Source: a virus. Taken from it: 23,400 bases of DNA. The position numbers and the translations under genes are program-made. Every line of letters begins with the position of its first letter. The first letter of the stretch is position 1. The stretch covers positions 1 to 23,400 of IMG/VR virus record IMGVR_UViG_3300048672_001213. The stretch is one strand, 5' to 3'. This document shows, one piece after another, positions 1 through 7,656 of this stretch. Under the pieces are notes generated by a model. That model saw nothing but the letters and a program-made list of their open reading frames with translations. It ran no database searches and was not told the DNA's origin.

Positions 1-1608
1 AGCTAAGTCTTCTTTTTTGAGTAATGTATCTTTATAAGATTTTAAATCGTCTTCATCTAAATTCTTAGATATTTTTAAACTTCTAATTTTTGCGTAGTCA
101 TTTGCCTCAATAAATTTTCTTTCTTCATCGCTAATAAATTTTCCTTCAAATAGTTTATTTCTAGCATTTACAATGGCTTTGTTATTTAAATCATTTGTTT
201 TCTTAAAAGCTTCTTCCTCAATTTTTTGAGCCTTATTAATTAAGTCTATTCTTTCTTGTTCGCTTAAAGTCCTGTTTTTAGATTGAAGTATAAGTTGTTG
301 TACTTGTGTTTGAGCTTTGGCATTTGCCACTTCATTTGCATCTTGCGCTTTGGCAACTTCTCTTTGAGCTTTTGCTAAATCCATTGCGCCCTCTGCCGCT
401 TCTTTAGCTGAACTACCAAAACTTGAAAATATTTCTGTTAAACTTCTGGCTCCAGTAACTAAGTCAAAAATAGACTGCTTAATAGTGTTGAATACTGCCA
501 TTAAACCTGCAAAGGCATCTTTTATTGGGTTAACTATTGGAGCAAAATCTTTAAAAATGAAAAATAGCGCGGCTACTGCCGCTATAACTAATGTGATTGG
601 AGATAAAAGAACCCCCAAAGCAGCATTAAGCCCCCATGTTGCACCAGTTGCCACTACTTCTCCGGCTGCCGCCGATTCAGCGGCTACACCAGCTTCTATT
701 TTTGCAGCTGCATTTGCCTCCGTTATGGCTGTATTTGCTGCAGTTGTCGCAGTAGCGGCTTTTTCTGTAGCCGAAAACCCTGTCACTATAGTTCTTGATG
801 TGCTTGTTGCCACTGTATTTTCTTCAATAGCAATAGTATTTAATTCCTCTGCTTTAGTCATGCCAAGTTTAGCATTAACATATCCAATGATACCTTTTGC
901 GCCTGTAACTACAGAATCGTTTATTTCTTTTACTTTTTGTACTGCTTGAGCCCCAGTTTGAATAAAACCTATTGCAGTTCTTGACACTTCCCCTAGCTTT
1001 CCGTTGAATAACCCTGTTTTACCTAGCGCATCTTGAATAGCCTCTGAATAGTTTCCAATATTCATTTTTTGTTGAAGAGTAGCATCCGCATTTGTTTTGA
1101 TAAATGCATTATTTTTATCAATCGCATCGTTAAATATTTTCAATTGTGCCTGGCCTTCCACTGTTGAAACATTTACGTTATTTCTTGCCTGTGTCAATAA
1201 TGCATTTTGTGCCCTTGCTTCTGTAATAGTGGCGACTTCATTTTTAAGACTTTCATTAGCGCTATTTATTACATCAACTGAAGCTTTATTGAGTGCATTT
1301 TGTTGTTGTGTTTGTAAGTTTGTGGCAGCAATTTGTTTCGCTATATCTGACTGTGCATTCTTAAGTTTTATTTCGGCCTTTTCTAAATCAGTTAAAACAA
1401 CTTTCATTTTTTGGCTTTCATCATTACTTTTCTTTTGGGCATCTGCAAAGCTTTTCATTCCTGAGGCGTTGCTAAATTCTTTCATAGCTTTATCCGCATT
1501 GATTGCCATTTCAAGTACATTTTTACTAGTTGTCTGAACTAATGTATTAGCTTGGTTAAGTTGATCAATAAACTTTTCAAACCCCGGAATATTAAACTCT
1601 TGTGCCAT
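1..1608 (-). CDS. Tail tape measure protein, C-terminus beyond the window
   Basis: The frame is open from an ATG at 1608 to the left edge, giving 536 residues and no stop, so the gene is incomplete. Residues 20-180 and 400-530 are long polar helical segments rich in Ala, Lys, Glu, Gln and Asn. About 265-325 is an Ala/Thr-rich stretch, followed by a hydrophobic segment at about 331-352 (from LGVLLSP to LFFIF). This mix of long helix, low complexity and one central membrane-like segment is typical of siphophage tape measure proteins, which set tail length and may enter the host membrane at DNA injection. It is the last gene in the window, downstream of the major tail protein and the pre-tape-measure genes, as expected. 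The call rests on architecture and position; a minor tail protein is less likely. Confidence 0.85.
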   Translation of the reverse strand, partial: MAQEFNIPGFEKFIDQLNQANTLVQTTSKNVLEMAINADKAMKEFSNASGMKSFADAQKKSNDESQKMKVVLTDLEKAEIKLKNAQSDIAKQIAATNLQTQQQNALNKASVDVINSANESLKNEVATITEARAQNALLTQARNNVNVSTVEGQAQLKIFNDAIDKNNAFIKTNADATLQQKMNIGNYSEAIQDALGKTGLFNGKLGEVSRTAIGFIQTGAQAVQKVKEINDSVVTGAKGIIGYVNAKLGMTKAEELNTIAIEENTVATSTSRTIVTGFSATEKAATATTAANTAITEANAAAKIEAGVAAESAAAGEVVATGATWGLNAALGVLLSPITLVIAAVAALFFIFKDFAPIVNPIKDAFAGLMAVFNTIKQSIFDLVTGARSLTEIFSSFGSSAKEAAEGAMDLAKAQREVAKAQDANEVANAKAQTQVQQLILQSKNRTLSEQERIDLINKAQKIEEEAFKKTNDLNNKAIVNARNKLFEGKFISDEERKFIEANDYAKIRSLKISKNLDEDDLKSYKDTLLKKEDLA

Positions 1609-1624
1609 GATATTTTTTATTTAA

Positions 1625-1639
1625 GAATATGATATATTC
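1625..1639. repeat. Palindrome GAATATRATATATTC, copy 1
   Basis: The arms AAGAATAT and ATATTCTT face each other across GAT in the 42-nt gap between the pre-tape-measure gene and the tape measure start. The 15-base core differs by one base from a second copy at 14507-14521. It could be an operator or an RNA hairpin before the tape measure start codon; chance in AT-rich DNA is not excluded. Confidence 0.4.
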
Positions 1640-1650
1640 TTTATTTGACA

Positions 1651-2178
1651 TTATTTATTTGCTTTTTGTTGTTGTTCAATAAGATTCAAAATTGCACACC
1701 ATTCGCTTACAACTGTAGTAAATCGGTTAATTTGGAACCCATTTTTTAGAATTATAGCTATAGTTCTATCAAACTCTGTTTCATCCTTTGAGAATTCCTC
1801 TTTTGGGATAGTTTTAGTTATTCGAATAATATCATTTTGAATTAGCCCAATATTAGCAGTAAGATTTTCTTTAGTAACTCGATACATCTTCATTTCTTCG
1901 CTTACATCGCAACCTTTTTCTAAACAAAACCTTATAATTTCTAGTACATTTAACTTTTTTTCAAGCGTAATGACTTTGATTTTTTTTCTAAAGAGTTGTA
2001 GAGCATAATTATTATTTGATATCCTAAAATACTCATCTAAAATATCAAGCCATGCCTGTTGTAATTCTTCCTCTGGAACTTCGCTATTTTGGTCTTTCTT
2101 CAGAAAGTTTAGATTTTGTGTTGTCGCTATCTCATTAAAGTTGTGAATCGGGAGCTGGTTGCACTTCTTGAATACCAT
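1651..2178 (-). CDS. Hypothetical protein before the tape measure gene; candidate tail assembly chaperone
   Basis: This encodes 175 charged, mainly helical residues with no signal peptide, membrane segment or known motif. It lies directly upstream of the tape measure gene, where siphophages usually carry tail assembly chaperones (the lambda G/GT position). Its ATG at 2178 lies inside the preceding gene, overlapping it by 44 nt in another frame. The start is preceded by runs of 8, 7 and 6 adenines broken by short spacers. Such A-rich leaders can drive initiation in Bacteroidota, so an independent start is the simplest reading, but the frame is also open upstream to about 2236, which leaves room for a frameshift fusion. 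The chaperone role is inferred from position only. Confidence 0.7.
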   Translation of the reverse strand: MVFKKCNQLPIHNFNEIATTQNLNFLKKDQNSEVPEEELQQAWLDILDEYFRISNNNYALQLFRKKIKVITLEKKLNVLEIIRFCLEKGCDVSEEMKMYRVTKENLTANIGLIQNDIIRITKTIPKEEFSKDETEFDRTIAIILKNGFQINRFTTVVSEWCAILNLIEQQQKANK

Positions 2179-2422
2179 TTTTTGAACTTTTTTTAGCTTT
2201 TTTTTCTTGAATTTGTAGTGCTTTTGGCTGGTAAATTACTTCTGTTCCATCAGATAAAAAGTAACAGCATATTCCTAATTCATCATGTAGATCATTTAGC
2301 CGGCAAACAAAAACAATTTCGTTTAAAACAAATACTACTTGAGTTTCTCCTGTTTCTTTTTCAATTAATTGGGCAACTTTTAATTTATCGTTAAACCCTT
2401 GGGTATCTTTACATTTACACAT
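2135..2422 (-). CDS. Hypothetical tail-region protein overlapping the next gene
   Basis: This 95-residue protein starts with a CxC pair (MCKCKD). Residues about 25-45 look like beta strands (VVFVLNEIVFVCRL), and the C-terminal third is Lys-rich, where the overlap with the next gene begins. I do not recognise the family. It starts 2 nt after the stop of the gene before it and overlaps the following gene by 44 nt, so the three genes before the tape measure form a tight translational group. By position it could be the short partner of a tail assembly chaperone pair, but the sequence gives no independent support. Confidence 0.7.
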   Translation of the reverse strand: MCKCKDTQGFNDKLKVAQLIEKETGETQVVFVLNEIVFVCRLNDLHDELGICCYFLSDGTEVIYQPKALQIQEKKAKKSSKNGIQEVQPAPDSQL

Positions 2423-2424
2423 TG

Positions 2425-2868
2425 TTATTTTAGTTTTAAGTTTGTATTTAAAAGGTCTATAGCATTATCTTGCGTTATTGCCGTGAACTTATCTAAGTTT
2501 TTTTCTTGTAATCCAAATAAGCGAGGTCCTACTCGCTGTAATAAGTTAGGTAAGGCTTGACTGTGTGAATCAAAATGAAATAATAGGGTTTGGCTTTCTT
2601 GTTTTGAGAATAGCTCTAAATTTTTTCGCGTTTCACCTGTATCATCAATATCGAAAGGGTCGCCTGCTTTTTTCCTGCCATCAGTTATAATTTGGGTCAT
2701 TAGAGAGTATCTTCCTAAAATATTCCCTTCAGAATCTAAACCCTCATCCCATTGGCTTCTTTGTAAATCAGCTACTAAATTGTTTTTCTCAATACTCAAA
2801 AGCAATTCATCTATAAATTTTATAGTTGGATAGTTTTTTAGGTTTTCAGCAAATTCGAAAAAATTCAT
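2425..2868 (-). CDS. Putative virion morphogenesis (tail completion-like) protein
   Basis: This 147-residue protein has a patterned middle: QWDEGLDSEG then GRYSLMTQI at about 40-60, DPFDIDDTGETRKNL at about 71-85, and RVGPRLFGLQ near 112-121. Phage virion morphogenesis and tail completion proteins often show a DTG motif followed by a short helix and later an R-x-F-G-L stretch. I infer a structural or assembly role from these patterns and from its place just after the major tail protein. A small tail protein specific to these phages is the alternative. A terminator separates it from the major tail protein gene, so it may be read at lower level by readthrough. Confidence 0.65.
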   Translation of the reverse strand: MNFFEFAENLKNYPTIKFIDELLLSIEKNNLVADLQRSQWDEGLDSEGNILGRYSLMTQIITDGRKKAGDPFDIDDTGETRKNLELFSKQESQTLLFHFDSHSQALPNLLQRVGPRLFGLQEKNLDKFTAITQDNAIDLLNTNLKLK

Positions 2869-2881
2869 AGCTATAGGTTTT

Positions 2882-2913
2882 AAAAAATTAACCCCCTCAA
2901 ATGTGAGAGGGTC
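2882..2913 (-). terminator. Intrinsic terminator after the major tail protein gene
   Basis: Read on the minus strand, CCC and CUCA pair with UGAG and GGG around a CAUU loop with one bulged U (an alternative fold pairs CCCUC with GAGGG). GGUUAAUUUUUU follows. It starts about 25 nt after the major tail protein stop. A hairpin here would raise major tail protein output relative to the downstream tail genes. Confidence 0.65.
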
Positions 2914-2938
2914 AATAAATTAGCAAATAAGTAAGTGA

Positions 2939-3847
2939 CTAAGTCAACACTACTGCTTCTACATTTGAAGCGTAGAATTGTGTCGATAAAATATCTGCTA
3001 CAGGGGAATTTTTAACGCTATCATAAAGCTCGATAGTAACTGCCGCTGCTGTTGCTCCTGAAATAGAATATGTTCCATCTCCGTTATCAACTACTGTAAC
3101 GGCAACTACTGCTCCTGTTGAAGCGTTTTTAACTCTAAAATTAGCTGTGGAAAGTCCTAGAATTGGAGAAGAATTATCACATCCACCCAATACTTTAACC
3201 TTAAATCCAGCAGCAGTTTTTACTAAGGTTGTAATTTCAACATTTTGAACTCCATTAATAGAATAGAAATCTAATGTATCATTTGATAACATGAAAGAGC
3301 GTCTTTCATTATATCCTTTTGTACCATCTTGAGTTAATTGAATATTAGCATTAACCATGGCAATTTTAGATCCACCATCATTAACGGTTTCATTATCCAC
3401 TGAAAAATCTTGAATTTCAAAACCTTTTAATTTTCCTCCTTTGTTATCAAAGAAAAATTTACCTTCTGAATCTAATAGGATTAACCCCCATTTCTTCTTA
3501 GTTAAATCGTGTAGCGATTTTACTAGGCAAGTATTTGCTTCAAATTCTAAAGTAAAATCATATAATCCTTGAGAGATATAGATTTTCTTTTTGTTTGGCA
3601 AAGTTTGAAAGTTGTTTTTTGCACCTGCTTCTGCCACTTGCAAAATATCATTTAAAGGAACAAATTGCCCTTTTTTAATTAATAATGCTATTGCAGCATT
3701 ATCAAAAATACCTATCATTAAATCAACATTTAATGAAGGGCTAACCAAGAATGCTTTTGTAAAGTCTCTTGGAGTGGTTTTACAACCATCAAACCATGTT
3801 CCAGCTGAACCAGAACCGCAGTTTATTGTGTCTATAAGTATAGCCAT
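2939..3847 (-). CDS. Major tail protein with C-terminal Ig-like domain
   Basis: This 302-residue protein would form the tail tube. The N-terminal 200 residues alternate strands and loops with few charges, as in phage tube proteins (IYISQGLYDFTLEFEA, WGLILLDSEGKFFF). From about 220 on there is a separate beta domain carrying VVDNGDGTYSISG near 255-268, the signature of bacterial Ig-like or filamin-like repeats that decorate the outside of many phage tubes. It sits between the tail terminator candidate and the pre-tape-measure genes and ends at a terminator, which fits high expression. The tube role comes from position and length; the Ig-like domain is seen directly. A fibre-like virion protein is the main alternative. 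Confidence 0.75.
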   Translation of the reverse strand: MAILIDTINCGSGSAGTWFDGCKTTPRDFTKAFLVSPSLNVDLMIGIFDNAAIALLIKKGQFVPLNDILQVAEAGAKNNFQTLPNKKKIYISQGLYDFTLEFEANTCLVKSLHDLTKKKWGLILLDSEGKFFFDNKGGKLKGFEIQDFSVDNETVNDGGSKIAMVNANIQLTQDGTKGYNERRSFMLSNDTLDFYSINGVQNVEITTLVKTAAGFKVKVLGGCDNSSPILGLSTANFRVKNASTGAVVAVTVVDNGDGTYSISGATAAAVTIELYDSVKNSPVADILSTQFYASNVEAVVLT

Positions 3848-3865
3848 TTTTGATTTTTTAAATTG

Positions 3866-4432
3866 TTATTCAATACAGTCAGTAAACAAATTGATGTTAC
3901 AATCGTATGTGATTGCATCCCAAATGTCTATAGAACCGCTCTCTTTTTGTTCGCTAATAGAATAATTTGGGTACCATTTCTCATGAATATTTGACGTTTT
4001 ATCAACGTAGATATATTTCTTAAATTTGGAATTCCTCATTAGTCTATTAAATTCTGAAATAATACTTTGCAGTACTAATTTTGTAGTATGTACACGTGTT
4101 TCTACACGTTTATCAGCTGTATTATTAATAGCAAATATTAGGCGTAAACTTTTGTAAGTTTCAATATTTTGAGCGTTGTTATTGTAAGCCTTTTCGCTTG
4201 GGTACACTAACCAAATTAAAGGGTATTTGTCCTTTGTTTCTTTGATCCAAATATTTAGCTCTTTTTGAGTGCCAAACATAAATTTTACCGGTCTTTTTTC
4301 CTGTCCAAAAAATGGATTACGAAAAGTTTTCCCTTCTTGAAACTCATTAGAAATAAATTCTTGTGTAGGTATATCATAGTTTGACCCCACTGCTTGAAAA
4401 ACATTAAATAACGCTTTCTCAATATTTTGCAT
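3866..4432 (-). CDS. Putative tail terminator / head-tail joining protein
   Basis: This 188-residue soluble protein has alternating helix and strand, including YPLIWLVYP (about 70-78), SLRLIFAINN (about 94-103), a helix TKLVLQSIISEFNRLM, and WYPNYS followed by SIDIWDAITYDCNINLF near the C-terminus. A long helix packed on strands is usual for phage tail terminators, which cap the tube. In the standard order the tail terminator gene lies immediately upstream of the major tail protein, as here. Its ATG overlaps the stop of the preceding gene by one base (TAATG), suggesting coupled translation. I recognise no specific family signature, so the role is positional. Confidence 0.65.
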   Translation of the reverse strand: MQNIEKALFNVFQAVGSNYDIPTQEFISNEFQEGKTFRNPFFGQEKRPVKFMFGTQKELNIWIKETKDKYPLIWLVYPSEKAYNNNAQNIETYKSLRLIFAINNTADKRVETRVHTTKLVLQSIISEFNRLMRNSKFKKYIYVDKTSNIHEKWYPNYSISEQKESGSIDIWDAITYDCNINLFTDCIE

Positions 4433-5106
4433 TAGAATTTATCTTTAATTTTAAGGTTACAATTTTTTTTCCAAGTTGGATAACTAGATTTGTTCTCTTG
4501 CAAGAAACGGTATAGTGATGTTTGGTTTGAACGAATATTTACCGCTCCCAAAATAAATCTATTCCAGGCATCAATACGTTTTGAAAAGTTTTGAACCGTT
4601 GCAGAATTTTCACCAGATAAAACTTGCTGGCCTGTTCCGGCTGTAATAGTTCTATTTTCCAAAAGATAGTGGTAATAGATATAATCAGCTATAAAACTTC
4701 TTTTAGATGTCGCTAATGATGTTCCTATTACGAAACTATCAGTTTCAACAAGTCCATTCCATTTTCTTGTTTTACAATCCGAGTTTCCACATCCGCATCC
4801 ACATCCCTCCCACCAGCTAATAGTGTCATAAACATCATTTTCATTGGTAGTAACCTCGTATGATTTTCCGTTTACTAAGTCCGTAATTTCTTGCGTAGCA
4901 TTTTCTTTTAAATCAAATTTACCTCCTGAAAATTGTAAACTATCTACTACTTCTTTATACAAACATTCGCCTAATAAATCCAAAAGACATTGCTTTTCAT
5001 AAATACCAATAAATCGACTTAGCTCATTAGCAACGTCCCCAATTTCGGTTACATTTGCTATTTTATAAGGCTCGAATTCAAAAAATGAAGGTGTTATGAA
5101 AAGCAT
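4432..5106 (-). CDS. Putative head-tail connector protein with a Cys-Gly cluster
   Basis: This 224-residue protein resembles the connector or adaptor proteins found in this slot in Bacteroidota phages: an N-terminal helical part (ANELSRFIGIYEKQCLLDLLGECLY, broken here for brevity, at about 26-50), then a middle with K-W-N-G-L-V and a C-terminal helical region with FIADYIYYHYLL. These proteins seal the portal or join head and tail. Unusual are four cysteines at about 102, 104, 106 and 111, alternating with glycines (GCGCGCGNSDC), just before KWNGLV; this looks like a metal or disulfide knuckle. It lies one base from the next gene and 15 nt after the previous one. The connector role is inferred from position and general likeness. 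Confidence 0.6.
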   Translation of the reverse strand: MLFITPSFFEFEPYKIANVTEIGDVANELSRFIGIYEKQCLLDLLGECLYKEVVDSLQFSGGKFDLKENATQEITDLVNGKSYEVTTNENDVYDTISWWEGCGCGCGNSDCKTRKWNGLVETDSFVIGTSLATSKRSFIADYIYYHYLLENRTITAGTGQQVLSGENSATVQNFSKRIDAWNRFILGAVNIRSNQTSLYRFLQENKSSYPTWKKNCNLKIKDKF

Positions 5107-5121
5107 ATCTTATTGGGTTTA

Positions 5122-5358
5122 CTATTTTTTAACTTCTTCAGCTACTTTATTAGCAATATAAAAGTCCATTGCAACTTTAGAAACGTTTGCAATATTTCCA
5201 GATTTATGACCTCTAAAATCCTTTGTGAATTTGATTTCATAAGAATTTAAGATATCCACCTCGTGGCTTTTATCTTTTGTTGCTTTTGATGCATAACCAT
5301 CAAATACGTCTTGCATACTTACTACTTTACCCGCTGTAGCTTCTTTAACTTCTGCCAT
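5122..5358 (-). CDS. Small hypothetical protein after the major capsid gene
   Basis: This encodes 78 residues, charged, with a central segment FTKDFRGHKSGNIANVSK and a C-terminal helix ending NKVAEEVKK. I do not recognise a named family. Small proteins with a hydrophobic patch and a KxG turn often follow the capsid gene in siphophages and may be decoration or connector accessories, but nothing here proves this. It lies 30 nt after the capsid stop and 15 nt before the connector gene, clearly within the head-tail operon. Confidence 0.65.
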   Translation of the reverse strand: MAEVKEATAGKVVSMQDVFDGYASKATKDKSHEVDILNSYEIKFTKDFRGHKSGNIANVSKVAMDFYIANKVAEEVKK

Positions 5359-5388
5359 AATTTTTTTAAATTAAGATTACTATTTTTT

Positions 5389-6669
5389 TTAGTGTGCCGT
5401 GATCAATGATTTCACGTTTGTAAATGTATCAGATACAACTCCTGTACGAGTTCCCTCTGGAATTGCACTAGCCACAAATTTTTCCAAACGGTGAGATTTT
5501 AAGTTACGCTCTCCGTCATTTTCGGCAATCCATTCAATGTATTCTAATTGAGAATCGATAGCCACTTTTACGGCCATTTTTAAATCCCCTACAATAAATG
5601 AATCATTTGCAATTTCTAAATCGGTCTCAATTTTTACAGACACTTGTCCAAAATCAATTGACTGTGTCAATAAATTGATGCTTCCATTATTAGCTAACAT
5701 ATAGTGACCATCGGTAGCTTTGAGAGTTTTTAAATTTTCCCAAGCATAAACCGACATAATTACTACGTTTGGCACATATCCTAGTTTAATTAATTGAGCA
5801 ATTACAGCGATAATTGCATCATAATTATTAGGATTTGTGTACGTTGCTTGAGCAGGAACTGGTGTAAATGGAGTAGTATTTGCCAAAATTTTTGTCAATA
5901 TTTTTTTAGGAATCTCTTTTTCAAAAAATGACTGTAAAGTATTCAAAAAGCTATTCACAAACATTGGGTAAAATCTTCTCATTTGAGTAGATGTTTTCCA
6001 AAGTGTAGCAATAATTTCTGCTGGCTCTGAAATAGCGGCCCAGTTTGCTTTAGAAACAGGCTTAATTTGGCATTCTGGAGTAACTGCAATACTTACAGTT
6101 CTTGACTCAGAAATAGTAACCAAACGGTCTGCATTTAATGGCAATACATCAACATAATCTAATACGTTTGATTTTGCAACTGGACGTTTGAAAATTCCAG
6201 GTATCAATTGTGCAAAGTAGTTACCTACTGCTCCAATTGCTCCTGCAAATGATGTTGTACCATCATTTCCAGCAAAGTCATTCACTGCGATAGTATTATC
6301 AACATTGAATGATTTTTTAGTGCTTTGAGAATTTTGCTCATTATCAAAAATAGCTTTTAAAGAAGCTTCAACTTCTTTTGCTTTTTCTGAAATGTTTGAA
6401 TGAAAACCCGATTTTTGTGCGGCTAAAACTTCTCCTTGAGTTTTAACTACTAATTCTAAATCCTCAATTGATTTTGCAGATGTTTCATTTGCAGTTTTCA
6501 ATTTTGATTCGAAATCTTTTTCAAGAGTTTCTTTTACGGCTTTAACAGCCTCGTCGATAGCTTCTTTGTTTTGTTTAGCTTCGAACTCTCTTTTTGCAGT
6601 AGCGTAATTGTCTCTTTCTGCTGCTGACATTGCCTCTAAATCGGCATCTGTTTTGTAAGTAAACGGCAT
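5389..6669 (-). CDS. Major capsid protein, HK97 fold
   Basis: From the ATG at 6669 this encodes 426 residues beginning MPFTYKTDADLEAMSAAERD. An upstream ATG at 6744 would add 25 Lys-rich residues and run into the protease gene; 6669 leaves a clean 13-nt gap and is preferred. Residues about 5-115 are a charged coiled-coil-like region, as in the delta or scaffolding domain that the prohead protease removes. The rest looks like an HK97 shell protein: LPLNADRLVTISESRT, a spine-helix region FVNSFLNTLQSFFEKEI, and a C-terminal ERNLKSHRLEKFVASAIPEG. The gene order portal, protease, capsid supports it. The exact start of the mature protein cannot be read from sequence. Confidence 0.88.
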   Translation of the reverse strand: MPFTYKTDADLEAMSAAERDNYATAKREFEAKQNKEAIDEAVKAVKETLEKDFESKLKTANETSAKSIEDLELVVKTQGEVLAAQKSGFHSNISEKAKEVEASLKAIFDNEQNSQSTKKSFNVDNTIAVNDFAGNDGTTSFAGAIGAVGNYFAQLIPGIFKRPVAKSNVLDYVDVLPLNADRLVTISESRTVSIAVTPECQIKPVSKANWAAISEPAEIIATLWKTSTQMRRFYPMFVNSFLNTLQSFFEKEIPKKILTKILANTTPFTPVPAQATYTNPNNYDAIIAVIAQLIKLGYVPNVVIMSVYAWENLKTLKATDGHYMLANNGSINLLTQSIDFGQVSVKIETDLEIANDSFIVGDLKMAVKVAIDSQLEYIEWIAENDGERNLKSHRLEKFVASAIPEGTRTGVVSDTFTNVKSLITAH

Positions 6670-6682
6670 AATTTTAATGTGC

Positions 6683-7543
6683 TTAATTAATAAAAATTTT
6701 CTTTTTTTCTTTTTGAGTGCTAATATGCGGCTCTGGATTTTCAAGTGAGTTATCGGCTTGAACTTTATGTTCGATGGTCATGTCCATTGTCGGTGTTGCA
6801 AAACAACTACCTTTTACAACGGCACTACCTTCATCTCTAATTTTAGCTTCGGTAACGGCATAAAACCAGTTTACTTTAGCCAAGTCTTCTTTATTTGCGC
6901 AAAGTGGCGCATATTTGTCCCAATTCTCTTTGAATTGAGTACATTCAGGCTCTTCGGAATTCATACAGAAGTATTCCTTTACATATTCCATTCTTACAGA
7001 GTGGTTACGTACGTACCCTTTTTTGTATTGATTGAACATAAACTCATTTCTGTCCTCTCTTACTACTGCGTCAAATACTAAACATTCGCAAGAACCTTCT
7101 AGATCTACCCCTAATTCTTTGAATGTAAAAACTTGCGTATATGCCTTAATTTCATCCGAAATAATTCCTTTAAATGAAAGGTCATGCTCTTGGCATAAAT
7201 AGATTAGTTTTTTTTCTGAAAGTGATTTTTTCCAAATTCCAGGGATATGTAAATCCCTATGGCTATCCAAAATATTAGTAGCATTGATTACTACCTTTAC
7301 GTTTAGTACTCCTGAATCAATATCGCCATCCTCATCTTCATCATCCATTGTTTCAACAATAGCTTTTAATCTTTCTCCTTTTTTGTTTACGGCAAAAGAC
7401 ACAGCAGTTATAGATCCAAAATTTTGGCCGGATGTAAACTTTGGTTCACATCTTCTTTCGGCTTTCATTCTTGCCTGATTTTCAACTAACCAAAGATCAC
7501 TTTCTCTTTTAGTAGCAAAATTTTTTATTTTTATTTTTGCCAT
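6683..7543 (-). CDS. Prohead maturation protease, HK97/S78-like
   Basis: This 286-residue protein has the hallmarks of a caudoviral prohead protease: a QEHD segment with His at about 120, NHSVRMEYV with the likely nucleophile Ser at about 182, and a C-terminal block E-A-K-I-R-D-E-G-S-A followed by VVKGSCFATPT. An acidic stretch (DDEDEDGDIDSG) lies near 67-78. In this family a His and a Ser drive cleavage of the scaffold part of the capsid protein inside the prohead. The catalytic assignments follow the family pattern and are not proven here. It lies between portal and capsid genes, the usual place, and its start overlaps the stop of a 41-residue gene by 13 nt. Confidence 0.85.
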   Translation of the reverse strand: MAKIKIKNFATKRESDLWLVENQARMKAERRCEPKFTSGQNFGSITAVSFAVNKKGERLKAIVETMDDEDEDGDIDSGVLNVKVVINATNILDSHRDLHIPGIWKKSLSEKKLIYLCQEHDLSFKGIISDEIKAYTQVFTFKELGVDLEGSCECLVFDAVVREDRNEFMFNQYKKGYVRNHSVRMEYVKEYFCMNSEEPECTQFKENWDKYAPLCANKEDLAKVNWFYAVTEAKIRDEGSAVVKGSCFATPTMDMTIEHKVQADNSLENPEPHISTQKEKKKIFIN

Positions 7544-7656
7544 TTCTCAACAATTTTATTATTAGAATTTCTTTTTTGCAGCTCTTTATCCCCAGTCTTT
7601 TTAGCTATTTCCTTTATTTTCTCAAAGTCAGTATTGCTATCGTTAGATAATTTCAT
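7531..7656 (-). CDS. 41-residue protein overlapping portal and protease genes
   Basis: The frame begins with ATG at 7656, inside the last codons of the portal gene (14-nt overlap), and ends at TAA at 7531, inside the first codons of the protease gene (13-nt overlap). The product starts MKLSNDSNTDFEKIKEIAKK and ends IVEKWQK; it is hydrophilic and probably helical. No other gene fits the 99-nt space between its neighbours, and overlaps at both ends are what translational coupling would leave. I do not recognise the family. A role beside portal or protease, such as a small assembly factor, is speculation. Confidence 0.6.
   Translation of the reverse strand: MKLSNDSNTDFEKIKEIAKKTGDKELQKRNSNNKIVEKWQK

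Noticed and set aside
485-1537. Plus-strand open frames of 154 and 146 codons
   Set aside because: They lie antisense to the tape measure gene; their Ala/Ser/Phe-rich products are mirror images of its Ala/Lys-rich codons, with no motif or start context.
2939-3847. Ig-like domain of the major tail protein as a diversity-generating target
   Set aside because: No reverse transcriptase, template repeat or accessory gene is visible, and the domain lacks adenine-rich variable codons in a C-type lectin fold.
6670-6744. Longer start of the major capsid protein at 6744
   Set aside because: It adds a 25-residue Lys-rich stretch not expected for a capsid protein and overlaps the protease gene by about 60 nt; the ATG at 6669 leaves a normal gap.
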